A stretch of 10,247 nt of DNA from the NCBI GenBank assembly GCA_005882415.1, contig VBAE01000183.1, forward strand, positions 1-10,247, written 5' to 3'. Of the stretch, positions 6,444 through 10,247 are shown one piece after another. Made by a program: the position numbers and the translations under genes. A model generated the notes under the pieces. That model saw nothing but the letters and a program-made list of their open reading frames with translations. It was not told the DNA's origin and made no database searches. Numbering within the stretch: the stretch's first letter is position 1; each line of letters opens with the position of its first letter. This stretch comes from Alphaproteobacteria bacterium. GTDB lineage: Bacteria > Pseudomonadota > Alphaproteobacteria > Sphingomonadales > Sphingomonadaceae.

Positions 6444-7577
6444 ATGAGGTGGTTCGGTCGCAAGGCCGCGCGGGATTCCGCGCGGCCTTTTCTGGTTCGT
6501 GCGTGGCAGGGGGCGCCGCCGGTGGGGGATTGGCCGCGGAGCTATGAGGCGCAGGTTCGGGAGGCCTATCTCGGCAATGCGGTGGCGCAGCGGGCGGTTC
6601 GGCTGGTGGCGGAAAGCGTCGCCTGGGCGCCGGTCTATGCGGTGGACGGGGCGGGTGGAGCGGAGGCTTCGGCGCGGGCGCTGAGGCTGGTGCCCCCGCA
6701 GCTGCTCGAGACGGCCGCAGCGCAGATCCTGCTCCACGGCAACGCCTTCCTGCAGATCCTTGCCGATGCGGACGGCGCGCCGGCCGAGCTGTTCGCGCTT
6801 CGGCCCGAGCGGGTGACGGTGGAGGCGGACGCGGGCGGCTGGCCGGCGGCTTGGATCTACAAGGCCGGGGAGACGAAGCGGCGGATCGCGGCGCGGGACG
6901 GGATCGGCCGGCCGGCGCTGGTCCACGTCAAGTCGATGCATCCGCTGGACGATCATTATGGGCTCGGCTGCCTGGGGGCGGCGGCGGGTGCGGTGGCGGT
7001 CCACAATGCGGCGGCGAAGTGGAACAAGGCGCTGCTCGACAATGCGGCGCGGCCTTCCGGGGCCCTGGTCTACGCGCCGAAGGATGGCGACGAGGCGCTG
7101 TCGGACACGCAGTTCGAGCGGCTCCGGACGCAGATCGAGGAGGAATTTTCGGGCGCGCGCAATGCCGGCAAGCCGATGCTGCTCGACGGCGGCCTGCGCT
7201 GGGAAGCGATGAGCCTGACTCCGGCGGAGATGGATTTCGTCGGGTTAAAAGCGGCGGCGGCGCGGGAGATCGCATTGGCCTTCGGGGTGCCGCCGATGCT
7301 GCTCGGACTGCCGGGCGACGCGACCTACGCCAATTATCGCGAGGCGAACCGGGCGCTTTGGCGGCTGACCGTGCTCCCGCTCGGCGAAAAGATCCTCGCG
7401 GCGGTGGCGGGTGCCCTCCAGGCCTGGTGGCCGGGGCTGCAGCTTCGAACCGATACGGATCAGGTGACGGCGCTGTCCGAGGATCGTGAGCGTCTGTGGG
7501 CGCAGGTCAGCGGCGCGAGCTTCCTCTCCGACGAGGAGAAGAGGGAGATGCTTGGCTTCGGGAGCAAGGGAGAGTGA
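6444..7577 (+). CDS. HK97-family phage/GTA portal protein
   Basis: This 377-residue protein is a portal protein: a ring at one capsid vertex through which DNA is packaged and to which the tail attaches. Family features are ILLHGNAFLQI (95-105), VHVKSMHPLDDHYGLGCLG (160-178), GARNAGKPMLLDGGLRWEAM (237-256), SLTPAEMDFVGLK, and the C-terminal core REIALAFGVPPMLLGLPG followed by TYANYREANRALWR (294-307). The length is normal for GTA-type portals, which are shorter than many phage portals. The ATG at 6444 follows GGGGAG by six bases. It is the first gene of a plus-strand block and probably the counterpart of RcGTA g3. A terminase large subunit gene normally precedes it, but here the gene upstream is the CAP gene. 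The next gene starts two bases after its stop codon. Confidence 0.96.
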   Translation: MRWFGRKAARDSARPFLVRAWQGAPPVGDWPRSYEAQVREAYLGNAVAQRAVRLVAESVAWAPVYAVDGAGGAEASARALRLVPPQLLETAAAQILLHGNAFLQILADADGAPAELFALRPERVTVEADAGGWPAAWIYKAGETKRRIAARDGIGRPALVHVKSMHPLDDHYGLGCLGAAAGAVAVHNAAAKWNKALLDNAARPSGALVYAPKDGDEALSDTQFERLRTQIEEEFSGARNAGKPMLLDGGLRWEAMSLTPAEMDFVGLKAAAAREIALAFGVPPMLLGLPGDATYANYREANRALWRLTVLPLGEKILAAVAGALQAWWPGLQLRTDTDQVTALSEDRERLWAQVSGASFLSDEEKREMLGFGSKGE

Positions 7578-7579
7578 CG

Positions 7580-7885
7580 ATGGGCGATCGGGAAAGCTCG
7601 ATGCTCGCGCTGCTGGTCGCGCAGGCGGAGGCACAGGGCGCGGATTTGTCGACGCTCCGCGGGCTGGTCGAGGAGGCGAGCGCGCTGGGCGCGGAACGGG
7701 CGCTTGGCGCGCTCGGTCTTCGGGACGAGCGGGCGCGGCGCGACATGGACGAGCTCCGCGAGCTTCTGCAGGCGTGGCGGGACGCGAAGAAGAGCGCCTG
7801 GGCGGCGGTGGTGACCTGGGCGGTCCGGATCCTGCTGGCGCTGCTGGTGCTCGGCATGGCGGTGAAGCTCAAGGTGTTCGCATGA
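7580..7885 (+). CDS. Small membrane protein of the GTA head block (DUF6127-like)
   Basis: This 101-residue protein has a soluble, helical and possibly coiled-coil N-terminal part (residues 1-70, rich in Glu, Arg, Ala and Leu) and one C-terminal transmembrane helix (about 74-95: WAAVVTWAVRILLALLVLG), ending in KLKVFA. Its position between portal and prohead protease matches the small RcGTA gene g3.5, and the DUF6127 assignment is from position and architecture, not a search. Its function is unknown; membrane association during head assembly is a guess. The ATG at 7580 follows AGGGAGAG at the end of the portal gene and starts two bases after the portal stop. The frame is open further upstream, but that part overlaps the portal gene. 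The stop overlaps the next start as ATGA, so translation is probably coupled. Confidence 0.82.
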   Translation: MGDRESSMLALLVAQAEAQGADLSTLRGLVEEASALGAERALGALGLRDERARRDMDELRELLQAWRDAKKSAWAAVVTWAVRILLALLVLGMAVKLKVFA

Positions 7886-8280
7886 GGTTCGCGGGCTATG
7901 CGGCGGTGTTCGACCGGGTCGACCAGGGCGGCGATGTGGTGCGGGCAGGGGCATTTGCGAGGAGTCTCGCGGGCGGGGGTTCGGTGCCTTTGCTTTGGCA
8001 GCACGACCCGGCGCGGCCGATCGGGCGGATCGAATATCTGAAGGAGGACAAACGCGGGCTTCGGGTGATCGCCCGGCTTTCGGCAGGCGCGGCGGCGGGG
8101 CGCGAGGCGGCGGCCCTGCTCAAGGACGGGGCGATCGCCGGGCTCAGTTTCGGCTACCGGGTGCGCCAAGCCAAAGGTGAGGCGCCGCGGGAGCTGACGG
8201 AGGTCGAGCTGGTCGAGGTCAGCCTGGTGACTCGCCCGATGCAGCCCAAGGCACGGGTCCATGCGGTGGAGGGGATCTAG
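7882..8280 (+). CDS. HK97-family prohead protease
   Basis: This 132-residue serine protease should cut the N-terminal scaffolding segment from the capsid protein during head maturation. The start MRFAGYAAVFDRVDQGGDVV is typical of the family. The likely catalytic His is His41 in LLWQHDPARPIGRI, the nucleophile is Ser89 in GAIAGLSFGYR, and the third member is an acidic residue in LTEVELVEVSLVTRPM (106-120). It is shorter than HK97 gp4 but in the range of GTA-type enzymes. The ATG at 7882 overlaps the stop of the preceding gene by four bases (ATGA), so the two are translationally coupled and no separate ribosome-binding site is needed. It corresponds to RcGTA g4. Unlike the genes before it, it is not tightly joined to its successor: 266 bases separate it from the capsid gene, its presumed substrate. 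Confidence 0.94.
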   Translation: MRFAGYAAVFDRVDQGGDVVRAGAFARSLAGGGSVPLLWQHDPARPIGRIEYLKEDKRGLRVIARLSAGAAAGREAAALLKDGAIAGLSFGYRVRQAKGEAPRELTEVELVEVSLVTRPMQPKARVHAVEGI

Positions 8281-8349
8281 GCGAGATCGTTTCGCGCAAA
8301 TCCCACCAACCAGATGTTGTCCTTCCTGCCGCGAAGGGGCGGCGAGAGG

Positions 8350-8481
8350 ACCACATGTAATGTGGTGGAGGGGGTAGAAGGCTAGGCCTCTGCCGTCTCG
8401 CGCCAGAACCGCTGAATCAGAGTCAGTTACCCCTCCACCCCGTTGCACGGGGTCCCCCTCCCCATCGTGCCGATGGGGAGG
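8350..8481. repeat. Composite palindromic repeat element (REP/MITE-like)
   Basis: Three perfect hairpins, each with a three-base loop, lie here: ACCACAT/ATGTGGT (8350-8366), ACCCCGT/ACGGGGT (8437-8453) and CCTCCCCATCG/CGATGGGGAGG (8457-8481). In addition GGTGGAGGGGGTA (8364-8376) is complementary to TACCCCTCCACC (8428-8439) with one bulged base, folding the whole stretch. From memory, blocks such as 'CCCCTCCACC...GGTCCCCCTCCCC' are dispersed intergenic repeats in sphingomonads and relatives. The ends are uncertain and the element may begin nearer 8300. No ORF is inside. Confidence 0.6.
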
Positions 8482-8494
8482 ACTGGAGTGTCAT

Positions 8495-8527
8495 GCGCCG
8501 CGGCTGGTCCGGGGCGCTTTTTTTTTT
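8495..8527 (+). terminator. Terminator-like hairpin with T10 just upstream of the capsid gene
   Basis: GCGCCGCGG (8495-8503) pairs with CCGGGGCGC (8509-8517), eight of nine positions matching, around a five-base loop. Ten T follow at 8518-8527. This is the classic intrinsic terminator layout, but it ends only seven bases before the capsid ribosome-binding site (AGGAGA, 8535-8540). It may attenuate read-through from the protease gene or mark the 5' end of a separate capsid mRNA. Confidence 0.6.
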
Positions 8528-8546
8528 GGGCGAGAGGAGAAGAGCC

Positions 8547-9671
8547 ATGTTGGAAGTGAAAGCGGATCCGCTGGAGGCGTCGTTCGAGGCGCTGGAGCGG
8601 CAGGATGAGGATGTGACGGCGCTGAAGGCCGAGATGGCGGCGCTGAAGGCGCGGATGGACGAGGCGGCGCTTGCCGCGGCCCGGCCGGCGCTGAGCGGGG
8701 CCAAGGCGGTGGGATCGGCCTTCGTCGACAGCTATTTGCGCAAGGGGATCGAGACCGGAGTCGAGCTGAAAGCCGTCGTCGGGACCAGCGATGCGGCCGG
8801 CGGCTATGCGGTGCCGGAGGAGATCGACGCGGCGATCGACCGGACGCTGACGGCGATCTCGCCGATCAGGGCGATCGCCAATGTGGTGAAGGTCGGATCG
8901 GCCGGCTACCGCAAGCTGGTCACCACCGGCGGCACGCCCGCCGGCTGGGTGGCCGAGGATGCGGCGCGGCCGGAGACCAACACGCCGAGCTTCGTCGAGA
9001 TCGCGCCGCCGTTCGGCGAGCTCTACGCCAATCCGGCGGCGAGCCAGGCGATGCTCGACGACGCGGCCTTCGACGTCGAAGCGTGGCTGGCGCAGGAGAT
9101 CGCGACCGAGTTCGCCCGGGCCGAGGGGGCTGCGTTCGTTTCGGGATCGGGAGTCAATCGGCCGAAGGGCTTTTTGGCCGCGCCGACTTCGCTGTCGTTC
9201 GACAATGTGCGGGCGTTCGGGACGTTGCAGATCGTGATGTCGGGCGCGGCGGGCGGCTTCGCGGCCTCCAACCCGCAGGACCGGCTGGTCGACCTCGTCC
9301 AGGCGCTTCGGCCGCCTTACCGACAGGGGGCGGCGTTCGTGATGAACAGCGCGACCGCGGCCCAGATCCGGAAGCTGAAGACCGCCGACGGGGCGTTCCT
9401 GTGGCAGCCTTCGCTCAGCGCGGGGCAGCCGAACATGCTGCTCGGCTATCCGGTTGTCGAGGCGGAGGACATGCCGGACGTGGCGGCGGACAGCCTGTCG
9501 ATCGCCTTCGGCAACTTCAAGGCGGGTTACCTCATCGCCGAGCGGACGGAGACGCAGATCCTGCGCGACCCGTTCACCCACAAGCCCTTCGTCCACTTCT
9601 ACGCGACCAAGCGGATCGGCGGCCAGGTGGTAAATTCGGAAGCGATCAAGCTGATGAAGTTCAACGTCTAA
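8547..9671 (+). CDS. HK97-fold phage/GTA major capsid protein
   Basis: This 374-residue protein forms the capsid shell. The N-terminal segment (residues about 9-45: LEASFEALERQDEDVTALKA and on) is a coiled coil of the delta-domain type, which acts as built-in scaffold and is removed by the prohead protease. The conserved fold begins near ELKAVVGTSDAAGGYAVPEE (73-92), where mature HK97-family capsid proteins often start. Further family features are GTPAGWVAEDAARPET, LYANPAASQAMLDD, FVSGSGVNRPKGFL, AAFVMNSATAAQIRKLK, LLGYPVVEAEDMPDVA and the ending FNFK-like FGNFKAGYLIAERT with RDPFTHKPFVHFYATKRIGG. The ATG at 8547 follows AGGAGA by six bases; the frame extends further upstream only through the terminator hairpin. 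It corresponds to RcGTA g5. The hairpins before and after the gene suggest its own transcript, useful for a protein needed in hundreds of copies. Confidence 0.96.
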   Translation: MLEVKADPLEASFEALERQDEDVTALKAEMAALKARMDEAALAAARPALSGAKAVGSAFVDSYLRKGIETGVELKAVVGTSDAAGGYAVPEEIDAAIDRTLTAISPIRAIANVVKVGSAGYRKLVTTGGTPAGWVAEDAARPETNTPSFVEIAPPFGELYANPAASQAMLDDAAFDVEAWLAQEIATEFARAEGAAFVSGSGVNRPKGFLAAPTSLSFDNVRAFGTLQIVMSGAAGGFAASNPQDRLVDLVQALRPPYRQGAAFVMNSATAAQIRKLKTADGAFLWQPSLSAGQPNMLLGYPVVEAEDMPDVAADSLSIAFGNFKAGYLIAERTETQILRDPFTHKPFVHFYATKRIGGQVVNSEAIKLMKFNV

Positions 9672-9677
9672 AAGGAT

Positions 9678-9702
9678 CGGGCCAAAGTGGTACTTTGGCC
9701 CG
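9678..9702 (+). terminator. Hairpin after the capsid gene, possible terminator or repeat
   Basis: An 11-pair perfect stem, CGGGCCAAAGT against ACTTTGGCCCG around the loop GGT, starts six bases after the capsid stop codon. No T-run follows. It could partly terminate or stabilise the 3' end of the capsid mRNA. The rest of the 194-base gap before the connector gene holds a 12-base palindrome GGCGGCGCCGCC (9753-9764) and nothing I can call a gene. Confidence 0.5.
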
Positions 9703-9865
9703 GCCTACCCTCCACCGGCCAATCTCGCCGCCTTCACCAGCGGAAGCCTGGGGGCGGCGCCGCCGGGCGGGGTGACGATGGCGGGGCGTGACACTCTAGC
9801 GGGAGACGGGACATGGAAGGCGAAGGAACGCGCGGCCAAGGCCGGCGCGGCGGACGGGTGCTGCC

Positions 9866-10247
9866 ATGCTGAGCTCGGCGCCCCTGGAGGCGGGGCCTGA
9901 GGCGCTGGCGGAGGCGAAGGCCTATTTGCGGGTCGAAGGCACCGGCGAGGACCCGCTGATCGGGCGGCTGGTGGGAAGCGCGGCGGAGCTGTGCGAGCAG
10001 TTCACCGGCCAAGTGTTGATCCGCCGCGATTTCGAGGATGTGATTCCGGCGGCTTCAGCCTGGACCAGGCTCGGCGCGGGGCCGGTGAGGGCAATCGCGG
10101 GCTTCGAGACGGCGCCTACGACCGGGGAGCCGGAAACGCTGGGGGGCGATCTCTATGCGGTCGACATCGATGCGATGGGCGACGGCTGGGTGCGGCTCAC
10201 GACTCCGCGCGCGGGGCGCGTGCGGGTGCGCTTCGAGGCCGGGATCG
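9866..10247 (+). CDS. Head-tail connector protein (gp6-like), N-terminal part
   Basis: The gene runs off the right edge; 127 residues are visible. It resembles GTA and phage head-tail connectors of the gp6 type, which sit under the portal ring and join head to tail. Visible features are the helical opening EALAEAKAYLRVEGTGEDPL, then IGRLVGSAAELCEQFTGQVL (residues 32-51), then a beta-rich part (RRDFEDVIPA, then AIAGFETAP, then YAVDIDAMGDGWVRLTTPRA and RVRVRFEAG). The opening 'LAEAKAYLR' with a two-helix start and 'FTGQVLI' is characteristic. It corresponds to RcGTA g6. The ATG at 9866 is the best fit to where homologues begin, but it has no clear ribosome-binding site. Confidence 0.82.
   Translation, partial: MLSSAPLEAGPEALAEAKAYLRVEGTGEDPLIGRLVGSAAELCEQFTGQVLIRRDFEDVIPAASAWTRLGAGPVRAIAGFETAPTTGEPETLGGDLYAVDIDAMGDGWVRLTTPRAGRVRVRFEAGI

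Noticed and set aside
8493..8546. Upstream ATG extension of the capsid gene (from 8493)
   Set aside because: It would translate through the terminator-like hairpin and T10 tract; the ATG at 8547 has the ribosome-binding site and fits family length.
9778..9900. Possible 40-residue ORF between capsid and connector genes
   Set aside because: Composition looks random, it overlaps the connector start by 35 bases, and no GTA gene is known there.
1..10247. CRISPR arrays, transposases, integrases or attachment sites
   Set aside because: No regularly spaced direct repeats, transposase or integrase-like proteins were found; the inverted repeats present are single palindromic elements.

Overview
The window is GC-rich, densely coding DNA that looks alphaproteobacterial and most likely sphingomonad. 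The assignment rests on gene content and gene order (a DUF6456 protein, an SLC13 permease with RCK_C domains, and a gene-transfer-agent style capsid block) and on the style of the intergenic palindromes. It is inference, because there is no rRNA or tRNA here.

Left half (1-6155): accessory and housekeeping genes on both strands. A peptidoglycan-binding-like protein is cut by the window start (minus strand, 302 to 1). It is followed by an XRE-family regulator (389-952, minus) divergent from a DUF6456 protein (1043-1561, plus). A long inverted repeat (1614-1698) separates that gene from a convergent M28 metallopeptidase (1724-2758, minus). The peptidase is divergent from a glutathione S-transferase (2848-3474, plus) whose C-terminus appears frameshifted and shortened. 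Next, on the minus strand, is an SLC13-type permease (3449-5157) split by a frameshift near 4495-4505, preceded by a small lipoprotein gene (5260-5517). A secreted CAP-superfamily protein (5610-6155, plus) closes this half.

Right half (6156-10247): a 288-base gene-free stretch holds phased TTTTCG repeats, a long imperfect hairpin and a plausible promoter. After it runs a plus-strand head-morphogenesis block: HK97-type portal, a small membrane protein, prohead protease, HK97-type major capsid protein, and a head-tail connector cut by the window end. The order matches genes g3, g3.5, g4, g5 and g6 of Rhodobacter-type gene transfer agents (GTAs), so it is probably a domesticated GTA-like cluster or a prophage remnant. 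No terminase gene lies directly upstream of the portal gene. The portal, small membrane protein and protease genes are tightly coupled. The capsid gene is set apart by 266 bases holding a palindromic repeat element and a terminator-like hairpin with ten T, and by a second hairpin after its stop codon.

The most useful second looks are the two broken genes (each joint sits on a short inverted repeat), the missing terminase with the structured DNA before the portal gene, and the hairpins flanking the capsid gene. I found no RNA gene, CRISPR array, transposase or clearly undescribed multi-gene system.
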